64,000 bases of DNA. It comes from Cribrihabitans marinus (GTDB lineage: Bacteria > Pseudomonadota > Alphaproteobacteria > Rhodobacterales > Rhodobacteraceae). Each line of letters starts with the position of its first letter. Positions within the stretch are counted from its first letter, which is position 1. The translations under genes and the position numbers were made by a program. Shown here piece by piece: positions 42,496-51,052 of the stretch. The notes below the pieces were generated by a model that worked only from the letters and a program-made list of their open reading frames with translations, was not told where the DNA came from and did not search any database. Location of the stretch: the NCBI RefSeq assembly GCF_900109035.1, contig NZ_FNYD01000006.1, positions 1-64,000 on the forward strand. Reading direction: 5' to 3'.

Positions 42496-43640
42496 GCCTG
42501 GATCTGACCCTGCGCGGCGCCACGGTGCTGCGCCCCGGCCGGGGGCCGGTCGCGGGCGATCTGCCGATGGCCGGGGGGCTCTTGACGGACGCGCCCGCCG
42601 GGCGCGCGATCGACCTGTCCGGCTATTTGATCCTGCCCGGGATCGTCGATCTGCATGGCGACGGTTTCGAACGCCACCTGGCCCCCCGGCGCGGTGTCGT
42701 GAGCGCAATGGACCAAGGTATCATGGCGGCCGAGGCGGAACTGGCGGCCAACGGCATCACGACCGCGGTTCTGGCCCAGTTCTGGAGTTGGGAGGGCGGC
42801 GTGCGCGGTCCGGACTTCGCCGCCCGCGTCTTCCAGGCCATCGCCGCCACGCGCGGCACCGTTGCCACCGACCTGCGGTCGCAGCTCCGTCTGGAGGTCG
42901 CCTTGCTGGATGACTATGATCGGTTGCCCGCGATGATCTCGGATTGGGGCGTGTCCTATGTGGTGTTCAACGATCATCTGCCCCGCGACCGCTTGTCGGA
43001 AGGGCGCACACCACCGCGTCTGACCGGCCAGGCGCTCAAGGCCGGCCGTAGTCCCGAGGCGCATCTGGAGCTGTTGCACAGGCTGCATGCGCGCCGGGCC
43101 GAAGAGCCCGCCGCTCTCGAAAGGCTGTGCGCGGAATTGGCGGCATCCGGCATTCACACCGGCAGTCATGACGACCGCACCGCCGACGCGCGCCGGGTCT
43201 GGCGCAACCGGGGCGTGCGCATCGCCGAGTTCCCGGAAACCGTCGAGGCGGCCGAGGCGGCGCGCGCCGGGGGCGATGCGGTCATCCTGGGCGCCCCCAA
43301 CGCCGTGCGCGGTGCCTCGCACAAGGGCAATGTCAGCGCCCTGGACCTGATCGCGATGGGGCTGTGCGATGCGCTGGCCTCGGACTATCACTATCCGAGC
43401 CCGCGCCGCGCGGCGCTGATGCTGGCGCAGTCCGGCGTACTGGACCTGGCCTCGGCCTGGGCGCTGGTCTCGGAGGGGCCTGCCCGCATCCTGGGGCTGA
43501 CCGATCGCGGCCGGCTGGAACCGGGGCTGCGCGCGGATCTGGTGATCCTGGACGCCCGAACACGGCAGGTCGCCGCCACATTCGCGGGTGGGCGCGTCAG
43601 CTACATGAGCGGTGAAATCGCCGCCCGGTTCCTGGGCTGA
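42492..43640 (+). CDS. phnM: Alpha-D-ribose 1-methylphosphonate 5-triphosphate diphosphatase
   Basis: The 382-residue amidohydrolase-superfamily protein has the metal-binding start [18 protein letters not shown] and the family segments [15 protein letters not shown] and [14 protein letters not shown]. PhnM removes pyrophosphate from ribose methylphosphonate triphosphate in the C-P lyase pathway. No other C-P lyase genes (phnGHIJKL, phnN) are in the window, so this is either a distant piece of the pathway or a paralogue with another job. It overlaps the lipase gene. Convergent with purK. Confidence 0.9.
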   Translation: MSLDLTLRGATVLRPGRGPVAGDLPMAGGLLTDAPAGRAIDLSGYLILPGIVDLHGDGFERHLAPRRGVVSAMDQGIMAAEAELAANGITTAVLAQFWSWEGGVRGPDFAARVFQAIAATRGTVATDLRSQLRLEVALLDDYDRLPAMISDWGVSYVVFNDHLPRDRLSEGRTPPRLTGQALKAGRSPEAHLELLHRLHARRAEEPAALERLCAELAASGIHTGSHDDRTADARRVWRNRGVRIAEFPETVEAAEAARAGGDAVILGAPNAVRGASHKGNVSALDLIAMGLCDALASDYHYPSPRRAALMLAQSGVLDLASAWALVSEGPARILGLTDRGRLEPGLRADLVILDARTRQVAATFAGGRVSYMSGEIAARFLG

Positions 43641-43656
43641 GCCGTGATGTCGATGC

Positions 43657-44730
43657 TCATCCGTCCTGCACGATTCTGTTCACGTGGCCCATCTTGCGCC
43701 CGGGCTTGACCTCGGCCTTGCCGTAGAGATGCAGCGCCGCCCGTGGCTCCCGGGCAAGCTCTGGCACCCGGTCCATATCCGCACCGATCAGGTTTTCCAT
43801 CACCACGTCCGAATGGCGCGTGCCGTCTCCCAGCGGCCAGCCGGTAACCGCGCGGATATGCTGTTCGAACTGGTCCACGGCACAGCCGTTTTGCGTCCAA
43901 TGCCCGGAATTATGCACCCGGGGTGCGATCTCGTTGACGATCAGCCCCTTGGGCGTGACGAACAGCTCGACCCCCATCACCCCGACATAATCGAGCGCGT
44001 TGAGGATCCTGCCCGCCAGCAGCACCGCATCCATGCGCTGGCTGCCGGCCAGCCGCGCCGGAACGGCGGTGGTGCGCAGGATGCCGCCCTCGTGCACGTT
44101 CTCGCCGGGATCGAAACAGGCGACCTGCCCGTCGCTGCCGCGCGCGGCGATGACCGAGACCTCGTGGCTGAACGCGACGAACCCCTCCAGGATGGCAGGG
44201 GCCCCGGCCATGTCGTCCAGGGCCGCGGCGGCATCGTCGCGGGATGTGATCCGCGCCTGCCCCTTGCCATCATAGCCGAACCGGCGGGTCTTGAGGATGG
44301 CGGGCGTGCCGATTTCGTCCAGCGCGGCGTGCAGGCCCTCGGCGTCATCCACCGCGGCATAGGGCGCGGTCGCAAGCCCCAGATCCCGCAGGAACCGCTT
44401 TTCCGTCAGCCGGTCCTGGCTCACGCGCAGCGCCTCGCGACCCGGGCGGATCGGGCGATGCGCCTCGAGCGTGTCCAGCGCCGCGGTGGGGATGTTCTCG
44501 AACTCGTAGGTGATGACATCGACCGATCCGGCGAACGCCGCCAGCGCCGCGGTGTCGTCATAGCCCGCGGTGGTCACGCGATGGGCCACCTGGCCGGCGG
44601 GCGGCGCCGCACCGGGCTCAAAGACATGGGTCATGAACCCAAGGCGGCTGGCGGCCACGGACAGCATGCGGCCCAGCTGACCGCCGCCGAGGATGCCGAT
44701 GGTTGCGCCGGGGGAAAGCGGTACGGTCAT
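43657..44730 (-). CDS. purK: 5-(carboxyamino)imidazole ribonucleotide synthase
   Basis: The 357-residue ATP-grasp enzyme begins with TIGILGGGQLGRMLSVAA. The ATP-grasp core includes ILKTRRFGYDGKGQARI and EGFVAFSHEVSVIAARG, and NEIAPRVHNSGHWTQNG is the conserved metal/ATP region. It converts AIR, ATP and bicarbonate to N5-CAIR in purine synthesis. An unrelated oxidoreductase gene lies 4 bases upstream, between purK and purE. Last gene of that operon. Confidence 0.96.
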   Translation of the reverse strand: MTVPLSPGATIGILGGGQLGRMLSVAASRLGFMTHVFEPGAAPPAGQVAHRVTTAGYDDTAALAAFAGSVDVITYEFENIPTAALDTLEAHRPIRPGREALRVSQDRLTEKRFLRDLGLATAPYAAVDDAEGLHAALDEIGTPAILKTRRFGYDGKGQARITSRDDAAAALDDMAGAPAILEGFVAFSHEVSVIAARGSDGQVACFDPGENVHEGGILRTTAVPARLAGSQRMDAVLLAGRILNALDYVGVMGVELFVTPKGLIVNEIAPRVHNSGHWTQNGCAVDQFEQHIRAVTGWPLGDGTRHSDVVMENLIGADMDRVPELAREPRAALHLYGKAEVKPGRKMGHVNRIVQDG

Positions 44731-44734
44731 GTCG

Positions 44735-45490
44735 TCAGGTCTCCAACCTCTTGCCGATCGCGGTCAATGCGGCGTTCAAGCTGTCATGGGCGCCGCCCTC
44801 GCGCAGCGCCGTCGTCATCTGCAGGCTCAGGGTTCCCGGCGTGGCCAGAGCGTCCCGCTCCTCCGCCAGCCGTCCCGCGACGTCCTTGTCCATCGCCGCC
44901 AGGAACCCGGCCATGAGCTGGGTCGTGAAAAAGGCGGCGGCATCGGCGTCGCCGGTCTGCCCGGCCAGCCAGTCGGCGCCGCTCTGCATCAGGTCCAGCA
45001 GGCCCGGCACCATCGCGCAGATGGCGAAATGCGCGTTGAGCGCGGCCTCGCTCTCGACCTTCACGACCGGGTTCTCGGGCGCGAAAAGCCGTGACAGGAG
45101 CCGGTCATTGCCGAACGCGGCCAGCGGGCAGCCCCCCTGTTCCAGATATCCCAGCGGAATGGTCTGAACCCGGTCCGTCGCCGTGGCGCAGAGCGCATCC
45201 AGCCGGACGGCCGGCACCCCGGCCATAACTGAAACCACCTGGTGATCGGCGCGGAATGCCAGCGGTTCCAGCACGGATGCGGCCACGTCCGGACGCAGGC
45301 ACAGAAACACGATCTCGGCATGGTCGAGGACGTCCTGCGGTTCGCCAACGTGCACCCCAAGCTCGGCCGCCAGCGCCACCGAGACCTCCCGGTTGCGTTC
45401 GGTCACCGCGATCTCGTGGCCTTTGCCCGCAAGATGGCGGACCATGGGGGCCGCGATGTGGCCGGTTCCGATAAAGCCGATCCGGCTCAT
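44735..45490 (-). CDS. NAD(P)-binding oxidoreductase inserted between purE and purK
   Basis: The 251-residue protein has an N-terminal Rossmann domain ([20 protein letters not shown]) and a helical C-terminal domain, in the style of pyrroline-5-carboxylate reductase/3-hydroxyisobutyrate dehydrogenase-like enzymes. The start overlaps the purE stop by 4 bases and the stop is 4 bases before purK, so it is a genuine operon member. I see neither the full P5CR C-terminal signature nor the 3-HIBDH catalytic Lys segment, so substrate and reaction are open. Neighbouring purE and purK are normally adjacent, which makes this insertion notable. Confidence 0.82.
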   Translation of the reverse strand: MSRIGFIGTGHIAAPMVRHLAGKGHEIAVTERNREVSVALAAELGVHVGEPQDVLDHAEIVFLCLRPDVAASVLEPLAFRADHQVVSVMAGVPAVRLDALCATATDRVQTIPLGYLEQGGCPLAAFGNDRLLSRLFAPENPVVKVESEAALNAHFAICAMVPGLLDLMQSGADWLAGQTGDADAAAFFTTQLMAGFLAAMDKDVAGRLAEERDALATPGTLSLQMTTALREGGAHDSLNAALTAIGKRLET

Positions 45491-45972
45491 GCTTCGGGGG
45501 TCTCGGGAATCGAGGCGGACAGTGCGGCGCGCCACCGCTCCAGCCGCTCGGCCAGGGCCGCATCGCCCAGCGCCAGGATCCCGGCCGCCATCAGCCCGGC
45601 ATTCACCGCGCCCGCCGCTCCGATCGCCATGGTGGCGACGGGATAGCCCCTGGGCATCTGCACGATGGAATAAAGCGAATCGACACCCGACAGCGCCTTG
45701 GTCTGCACCGGCACGCCGATCACCGGCAGGCGCGTCTTCGAGGCCATCATGCCGGGCAGATGCGCCGCACCGCCGGCGCCGGCGATGATCACCTGCAACC
45801 CGCGCTCCGCCGCCGTCATGCCATAGTCCCACAACCGGTCCGGTGTACGGTGGGCCGAGACGATGCGCGTCTCGTATCCCACACCCAGCGTGTCCAGGCT
45901 CTCTGCCGCGCCCTGCATGGTCGGCCAGTCAGACTGACTGCCCATGATGATCCCAACCCGTGTCTCGGCCAT
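45487..45972 (-). CDS. purE: N5-CAIR mutase
   Basis: The 161-residue enzyme starts at ATG 45972 ([19 protein letters not shown]); upstream in-frame codons lack conservation. [10 protein letters not shown] is the substrate-phosphate loop, [10 protein letters not shown] carries the catalytic His, and [15 protein letters not shown] follows. It isomerises N5-CAIR to CAIR with purK. A near-consensus promoter lies 28 bases upstream. First gene of purE-oxidoreductase-purK. Confidence 0.97.
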   Translation of the reverse strand: MAETRVGIIMGSQSDWPTMQGAAESLDTLGVGYETRIVSAHRTPDRLWDYGMTAAERGLQVIIAGAGGAAHLPGMMASKTRLPVIGVPVQTKALSGVDSLYSIVQMPRGYPVATMAIGAAGAVNAGLMAAGILALGDAALAERLERWRAALSASIPETPEA

Positions 45973-46330
45973 GCTGCCCCTCGCCGTGAAAGAGCGCGAA
46001 CTATAGCCAAATCGCACCTGCTGGCAATGACCTCAGGCCTCGTCCGGTCCGCTGTTTGCAGCAGGCGTCCCCTCGTCGTCGGAATCGCGAAATACGCAGG
46101 CGGAACGGCAGCCATCTGCGGCAGCGGGCGTCGAAATCGCGTGAAATTCGCGCCACCTGGATCGGCGCCGATGAAGCCTTGCCGAGAAACACGAGGTCGC
46201 GACGGTCGGAAACGTCGCGAAGCCTGTTTTGGAGCGCGAACTCCTCGCACCCGCGCAGGCGATCACTTCGCTACAACCGAAAACCCTCGCTGTCGGTAAC
46301 TCGGACGGCCAGAGCTTCTGACCGGCCGTG
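45973..46330. other. 358-base gap between purE and the DUF465 gene
   Basis: Apart from the purE promoter at 46000-46027 I see no gene, RNA or repeat here. Short open frames on both strands read like antisense noise. Confidence 0.5.
46000..46027 (-). promoter_or_regulatory. Predicted purE promoter
   Basis: On the minus strand TTGCCA (46027-46022) is followed after 16 bases by TATAGT (46005-46000), close to the sigma70 consensus and 28 bases before the purE ATG. Confidence 0.7.
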
Positions 46331-46555
46331 TCAGGCGATGATGTCGGGCGTCAGCCGGTCCTCGATCAGCGCGATCAGGTCCTTGAGCCGCAGTTTCCGC
46401 TGTTTCAGGCGCTTGATCGTCAACTGGTCGGACGTGCCTTTCTCCTGCAGCGCCTGGATCGCCTCGTCCAGGTCGCGGTGTTGACGTTTGAACACCTCAA
46501 GCTCCACCTTCAGCACGTCGTCGGTCTTCATGGACAGATCGGTTGGCGCATTCAT
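46331..46555 (-). CDS. DUF465/YdcH-family small protein
   Basis: The 74-residue protein is almost wholly helical and charged: KVELEVFKRQHRDLDEAIQAL and QLTIKRLKQRKLRLKDLIALIEDRL match the DUF465 (YdcH/SlyX-like) pattern of coiled-coil proteins of unknown function. An AGAAGAGA sequence precedes the ATG. It is divergent from the heat-shock hsp20 gene with 154 bases between. Confidence 0.85.
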   Translation of the reverse strand: MNAPTDLSMKTDDVLKVELEVFKRQHRDLDEAIQALQEKGTSDQLTIKRLKQRKLRLKDLIALIEDRLTPDIIA

Positions 46556-46618
46556 GGCGGGTCTCTTCTTTTGTTGCTTTGGCGCAATGATACGACTTTC
46601 CGGTGATTCCGCCTAGAC

Positions 46619-46647
46619 CTTGTGGCCGGCGCCTTTTCTCCCCATAT
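46619..46647 (+). promoter_or_regulatory. Predicted heat-shock (RpoH) promoter of hsp20
   Basis: CTTGTG (46619-46624), a 15-base spacer, then CCCCATAT (46640-46647) closely fits the sigma32 pattern CTTGAA-N13..17-CCCCATnT. It lies 62 bases before the hsp20 ATG, where heat-shock control is expected. Confidence 0.75.
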
Positions 46648-46709
46648 TCGCCCTGTGCGGTTGCCGAAAAAGGGGCCGTGCGACCCGTCGCTTTGGCAAA
46701 AAAGGACGA

Positions 46710-47129
46710 ATGAACGTGTCGAAACTCACATTGGGCTCTTACCCGCATCTGCTGGGATTCGAGCAACTGGAACGGCTTCTCGAACGCTCGGCCAAGTCCG
46801 GTAACGAGGGCTATCCCCCCTACAACATCGAACAGACCTCGGATCATTCCTATCGGATCACGCTGGCCGTGGCCGGGTTTGCCGAGGACGATCTGTCGAT
46901 CACCGTCGAGGATCGCCAGCTGGTGATCCGCGGGCGCCAGCGCGACGACAGCGAGGGGCGCGTCTTTTTGCACCGGGGCATTGCCGCGCGGCAATTCCAA
47001 CGCATGTTCGTATTGGCGGACGGAGTCGAGGTCGGCGAGGCGATCATGGAAAACGGTCTGCTGCATGTGGACCTGACCCGCGCCCGGCCCGAGACCGTGG
47101 TGCAGACGATCAACATCAAGAAGGGGTAA
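46710..47129 (+). CDS. hsp20: Small heat-shock protein Hsp20
   Basis: The 139-residue protein starts at ATG 46710 after AAAGGACGA. The alpha-crystallin domain spans about 32-120: YNIEQTSDHSYRITLAVAGF, LSITVEDRQLVIRGRQ and the conserved C-terminal GLLHVDLTR. It is a holdase chaperone, with a predicted RpoH promoter upstream. It forms an operon with the DUF1150 gene, 3 bases downstream. This hsp20-DUF1150 order is familiar in Rhodobacterales. IbpA-like naming would also be acceptable. Confidence 0.95.
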   Translation: MNVSKLTLGSYPHLLGFEQLERLLERSAKSGNEGYPPYNIEQTSDHSYRITLAVAGFAEDDLSITVEDRQLVIRGRQRDDSEGRVFLHRGIAARQFQRMFVLADGVEVGEAIMENGLLHVDLTRARPETVVQTINIKKG

Positions 47130-47132
47130 GCG

Positions 47133-47357
47133 ATGCATACGCCGTTTGAATTCCAGGATGAGGGCAGCCGGATCGTCTATGTCAAGGCGGTTGAGGTCTC
47201 GGACCTGCCGGATGCCGTGCGCCAGCAGGTGGGCGATGTCGAGCAGCTCTATGCCGTGCATGACGCCGCGGGCCAGCAACTGGCGCTTGTGGCGGACCGC
47301 AAGCTGGCCTTCGTGCTGGCGCGCCAGCACGACTACGAGCCGGTGACGGTTCACTAG
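47133..47357 (+). CDS. DUF1150-family protein
   Basis: The 74-residue acidic protein matches the DUF1150 pattern with IVYVKAVEVSDLP, EQLYAVHDAAGQQLAL and LAFVLARQHDYEPVTVH. It starts 3 bases after hsp20, so it is co-expressed in heat shock. The function of the family is unknown; association with Hsp20 suggests a role in the stress response. Confidence 0.88.
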   Translation: MHTPFEFQDEGSRIVYVKAVEVSDLPDAVRQQVGDVEQLYAVHDAAGQQLALVADRKLAFVLARQHDYEPVTVH

Positions 47358-47378
47358 GCAAGATCAGGGTTCGGGCGA

Positions 47379-48257
47379 TTGGCGTGGTTCGAGTTCGACT
47401 GGGTCGACGCCTTCTCGGCCCGCGCCTTCGGTGGCAACGGCTGCGCCGTGGTTCATGGCGGGGCCACGCTGCCGGATCGGACCTGCATGGATTTCGTGCG
47501 GGAGACCTCGTTGGTCGAATGCACGTTCACCGGCCCTTCGGAGACCGCCGATATCCGCGTGCGCTATTTCCTGGCCAGCCGGGAAATCCCCTTTGCCGGA
47601 CATCCCACGCTTGCAACCGTCGCCGCGCTCAGGGCGCGGGGGCTTGTGCAGGGTGACAGCCTGACGCTCGAGACCGGCGCGGGGATCGTGCCGGTCCGGA
47701 TCGACGGCGAGCGGATCGAGATGCGCCAGGTCGCGCCGGTCTTCGGACCCGAACTGCCGGTCGCGCTAGTGGCGGCAGCGATCAGCCTGCCGCCCGACGC
47801 GATCGCGCATTCGCCGCAGCGTGTGTCCACCGGCCTGCCCTTCTGCATCACCGTGCTGCGTGACCACGCGGCGTTGCGGGCCGCGCGGCTGGATGTCGAG
47901 GCGCTGCGGCGGCTGACCGCGGAACAGGGATATTCCGGCACAGATGTGGTCGAGCCTTTCCTGGTCACGCTTCGGGGCGCGACCGGCGAAGGCCACACGT
48001 TCTCGCGCCTGCTGCTGGCCCCGCCCAGCCCGCCCGAAGATCCGTTCACCGGCTCGGCCACCGGGGCGATGGCCGCGTATCTGTGGCGCAGGGGGCTGAT
48101 GAGGGGCGACCGTTTCACCGCCGAGCAGGGCCACTGGATGGGGCGACCCGGCCAGGCACGGGTCACCCGTGTCGGCCCGCCCGAGGCCATGACCGGCATC
48201 CGCGTCGCGGGGCAGGGCCGTCTGCTGATGCGCGGCCAGGTCGACCTGCCGGGCTGA
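47379..48257 (+). CDS. PhzF-family isomerase-like protein
   Basis: The 292-residue protein has the PhzF two-lobe fold: FDWVDAFSARAFGGNGCAVV at the start, the active-site Glu in SLVECTFTG, then IPFAGHPTLATVAAL, and in the second lobe PPEDPFTGSATGAMAAYLW. Its start codon is TTG at 47379, because the frame is bounded by a stop at 47355 and no ATG or GTG follows nearby. PhzF enzymes act on phenazine precursors, but most family members have unknown substrates. There are no phenazine genes here. Confidence 0.87.
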   Translation: MAWFEFDWVDAFSARAFGGNGCAVVHGGATLPDRTCMDFVRETSLVECTFTGPSETADIRVRYFLASREIPFAGHPTLATVAALRARGLVQGDSLTLETGAGIVPVRIDGERIEMRQVAPVFGPELPVALVAAAISLPPDAIAHSPQRVSTGLPFCITVLRDHAALRAARLDVEALRRLTAEQGYSGTDVVEPFLVTLRGATGEGHTFSRLLLAPPSPPEDPFTGSATGAMAAYLWRRGLMRGDRFTAEQGHWMGRPGQARVTRVGPPEAMTGIRVAGQGRLLMRGQVDLPG

Positions 48258-48268
48258 CCGCGCCCAGG

Positions 48269-49027
48269 TCAGGCGCCGCCGTTCTTTTCGGGGATGACCT
48301 GCTGGGCGATGCCGGCGAATACCAGGTAGAGGCTGGTCACGACCAGCCCCCAATGCGCCCAGCTTTCGGGATCGAAATCGACCCAGGCGGCCCAGCCGGC
48401 GAAGAACGTCCAGGCAATCGCCATGGTCAGGTTCAGCGGCCGCCAGCGTTCGGTGCGCACGGGATGGATGAACTTGAGTGGCAGGAACATCGCCACGGCC
48501 AGCGCCGTGACCAATGCAAGGCTGACCCAGAAATTCGGCTGCAGCGCGAAGATCACCAGCACCAGCATGTTCCAGCACCCCGGAAAACCGGAAAAGGAGT
48601 TGTCCTTCGACTTCATCCGCGTGTCGGCGAAATACATCGCGCTGCCGAAGGTGATGACGATGATCGCGAACCAGCCCGTCCAGCCGTCCATCAGCCCGGA
48701 CTGGAACAGTGCGAAGGCGGGAATGAACACATAGGTCAGGTAGTCGATGATCAGGTCGAGCAGCACACCGTCGAATTCCGGCGCCTGGGTCTTGACGTGG
48801 TAGCGCCGCGCCAGCGGGCCATCGAACCCGTCGACGATGAAGGCGACCACCAGCCAGACGAACATCAGGCTCCAGTTTTCCTCGGCCGCGGCCAGCATGG
48901 ACAGCATGGCAAAGACCGCGCCGGTGGCGGTGAACAGATGGACGGCGATGGCGCGGGCATGAGGGGTCATCGGCTTGTCATGGACGAATTCGTCTCTGTC
49001 TGCAATCTGTTGGTCTTGCATGGGCAT
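48269..49027 (-). CDS. pcs: Phosphatidylcholine synthase
   Basis: The 252-residue integral membrane protein has the CDP-alcohol phosphotransferase motif DG-x2-AR-x8-G-x3-D-x3-D at DGFDGPLARRYHV then EFDGVLLDLIIDY. Multiple helices follow (WFAIIVITFGSAMYFA, MLVLVIFALQPNFW). Pcs condenses CDP-diacylglycerol with choline to phosphatidylcholine, known in Rhodobacterales. The start at 49027 overlaps the xerC stop (TGATG), so pcs is the last gene of DUF484-xerC-pcs. Upstream in-frame codons belong to the xerC coding region. Confidence 0.92.
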   Translation of the reverse strand: MPMQDQQIADRDEFVHDKPMTPHARAIAVHLFTATGAVFAMLSMLAAAEENWSLMFVWLVVAFIVDGFDGPLARRYHVKTQAPEFDGVLLDLIIDYLTYVFIPAFALFQSGLMDGWTGWFAIIVITFGSAMYFADTRMKSKDNSFSGFPGCWNMLVLVIFALQPNFWVSLALVTALAVAMFLPLKFIHPVRTERWRPLNLTMAIAWTFFAGWAAWVDFDPESWAHWGLVVTSLYLVFAGIAQQVIPEKNGGA

Positions 49028-49947
49028 CAGGCCTTTGGATGGGCGCGGTTGTAGACCTCCATCAGGCGCGCGGCGTCGACGGCGGTATAGGCCTGGGTCG
49101 TCGACAGCGAGGCGTGGCCGAGAAGTTCCTGGATCGCGCGCAGATCGCCACCGGCGGCCAGCAGATGCGTGGCAAAGCTGTGGCGCATGGCGTGCGGTGT
49201 GGCCGAAGAGGGCAATCCAAGCTGCATCCGGGCTCGGGCCATCACGCCCTGTATCGCCCGCGGGTTCAACGCCCCGCCGCGGACGCCGCGGAACAGCGGC
49301 GCCGCCGGTTCGGACGGGTAGGGGCACAGGCGCAGATAGGTCGCGACCGCATCGCGGGCCGGCGCGATCACCGGCACGACCCGCTCCTTGCCGCCCTTGC
49401 CGAGAATGCGCAACGTGGCGGGCAGCGGCGCGTCTGATCCGGTCAGCCCCAGCGCCTCGGAAATCCGCAGCCCGCAACCATAAAGCAGCGTGACCACGGC
49501 CACGTCGCGCGCCGCGACCCAGCCCTCGCGCGCCTGCATCTCGACCGTGTCGATCATCGCGCGGGCGGCATCTTCGGCCAGCGGGCGCGGCAGCTTCTTC
49601 TGGAACTTGGGCGCGCGGGTGGACAGCACCGCCGTCGGCTCGAACCCTTCGCGTTCGGCCAGCCAGCGGTAGAAGCTCTTGACCGCCGACAGCTTGCGCG
49701 CCAGCGACCGCGCTCCGACGCCGCCGCCGCGCAACTGCGCCATCCAGGCGCGCATTTCCGACACGGAAATCCGCTCCAGCGCCTTCAGGCCCTGGCTCTG
49801 GCCGTGATGCAGGGTCATGAAGGACAGGAACTCGGTGACGTCGCCGCGATAGGCCTCGATGGTGTTCTCGGCATGCCCGTCCAGCGCCTTTTGCGCCTGC
49901 AGCCAGTGCTGAAGCGCATCGCGGCAGGCGGGCGAGACCAGGCTCAT
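49027..49947 (-). CDS. xerC: Tyrosine recombinase XerC
   Basis: The 306-residue protein starts at ATG 49947, overlapping the DUF484 stop by 4 bases. The N-terminal SAM-like DNA-binding domain spans 5-105. The catalytic domain carries Arg161 (GCGLRISEAL), the Lys in LGKGGKERVVPV, His252 and Arg255 (HAMRHSFATHLL), His278 (LLGHASLST) and the nucleophile Tyr287. With XerD it resolves chromosome dimers at dif. DUF484 upstream is a conserved neighbour. It is chromosomal core content, not a phage integrase. Confidence 0.95.
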   Translation of the reverse strand: MSLVSPACRDALQHWLQAQKALDGHAENTIEAYRGDVTEFLSFMTLHHGQSQGLKALERISVSEMRAWMAQLRGGGVGARSLARKLSAVKSFYRWLAEREGFEPTAVLSTRAPKFQKKLPRPLAEDAARAMIDTVEMQAREGWVAARDVAVVTLLYGCGLRISEALGLTGSDAPLPATLRILGKGGKERVVPVIAPARDAVATYLRLCPYPSEPAAPLFRGVRGGALNPRAIQGVMARARMQLGLPSSATPHAMRHSFATHLLAAGGDLRAIQELLGHASLSTTQAYTAVDAARLMEVYNRAHPKA

Positions 49948-50651
49948 CTGAGCCAGTGGCGCATCGCTCGTTCGAAGACGCCGGTGAAGAATGTCAGAAG
50001 GTCGGTGCCCTGCTGGGGCGAGAACTGGTGCGGATCCTCGGACCCCAGCGCCAGCATCCCGGGCAGGCGGCCGTTCCCGAGATCGAGCCGCAAGCAGGCC
50101 TCGGACCGGATCCACTCCGCCCGGTCGCCATAGATCCGCCGCGCACCGCGCCGCAGCTGGCGCAGGGTAACCGGCCGGGGCGTGGCCTCGGGGGACTGGC
50201 CCAGATGGGCGGAGATGAATCCGGGCTCGGCCAGGGTCAGAACGTCGCTCATCCGCTTCACGGCGGGGTCGTCTTCGTTCTGGACGGTTTCCAGAAGCAG
50301 GGTGATCGCGTCCACGCGCAGGATCTCGGCCACTTCGCTGCCGAGGTTGCGCAGAAACCCCTCGAACTCGGTGGGGTCCAGCATGCGCAGGATGGCGCGG
50401 TGCACCTGGTTGGTTCCGGCCAGGTTCTCGTAGGCGGCGGCAATGACCGAGCGATGCGTGTCCTCGAGCCGGTCCAGCCGCGCCTCGAGCCGTTCCATCG
50501 CAATGCCGCGCAGGTCGATCACATTGGCGCCCAGCGCCTGTTCGTTCGCGGCGACCAGCGCGTTCATCACGTCGGTGTCGTCCAGAATCACGTCCGGACG
50601 CTTGAGAATCGTCTGGCGCAGGCTGTCATCCAGTTTCGGGCTGCTGCTCAT
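49944..50651 (-). CDS. DUF484-family protein (GAF-like)
   Basis: The 235-residue protein matches the DUF484 layout: an N-terminal helical part (LRQTILKRPDVILDDTDVMNALVAA) and a C-terminal GAF-like domain with GNGRLPGMLALGSEDPHQF and DLLTFFTGVFERAMRHWL. It is known as the neighbour of xerC in many proteobacteria; its function is unknown. It is translationally coupled to xerC (ATGA). Confidence 0.9.
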   Translation of the reverse strand: MSSSPKLDDSLRQTILKRPDVILDDTDVMNALVAANEQALGANVIDLRGIAMERLEARLDRLEDTHRSVIAAAYENLAGTNQVHRAILRMLDPTEFEGFLRNLGSEVAEILRVDAITLLLETVQNEDDPAVKRMSDVLTLAEPGFISAHLGQSPEATPRPVTLRQLRRGARRIYGDRAEWIRSEACLRLDLGNGRLPGMLALGSEDPHQFSPQQGTDLLTFFTGVFERAMRHWLR

Positions 50652-51052
50652 GAGGGCCTCTTTTTGTGTTGGAGGCGCTTATATCATGTGATCCAGCCGA
50701 TGCCTCGGGAAAATCCTCGGCCCCGTCAAAAAATCCCCGGAGCTGTTGGGAATCAGGCACTTGGGCGCGATGGCGTCTCGCGAGCGGGCCAAGGCTCCGG
50801 TCCGGTTCGCGCTTGAGTGATGCAGTTCACTGAAGCCGCCGCGCGAGCGTGATAGCCATGTGCATCCGCTCAACACGGGTGGATCGCAAGGGCCGGGGAA
50901 TCGAGTGCCGGCCGTTCAGACAGAAGCAATTGCCGGACCGCCCAACGCGGGCGCCAACGGCAACCCGGGGCGGGTCTCCTGAAGCAACCGCCCCGTAACT
51001 CCGGGGGACGGAGTGGATCGGGCGTGGCCGGGGGGCACGCCCGATCCCGATC
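50652..51052. other. 401-base gap between DUF484 and fsa
   Basis: I see no gene or recognisable RNA. The only clear structure is the perfect 12-bp hairpin at 51015-51047, listed separately. A weak AGTGA/TCACT inverted repeat lies near 50815-50831. Confidence 0.5.
51015..51047 (-). other. GC-rich hairpin at the 3' end of fsa
   Basis: GGATCGGGCGTG (51015-51026) is the exact reverse complement of CACGCCCGATCC (51036-51047) with a 9-base loop. On the minus strand it lies 6 bases after the fsa stop, but no U-run follows, so it is a transcript-end or stabilising structure rather than a classic terminator. Confidence 0.6.

Noticed and set aside
49027-49947. Phage integrase or integrative element
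   Set aside because: The motifs, the DUF484 neighbour and the overlap pattern fit chromosomal XerC; no attachment repeats or phage genes are near.
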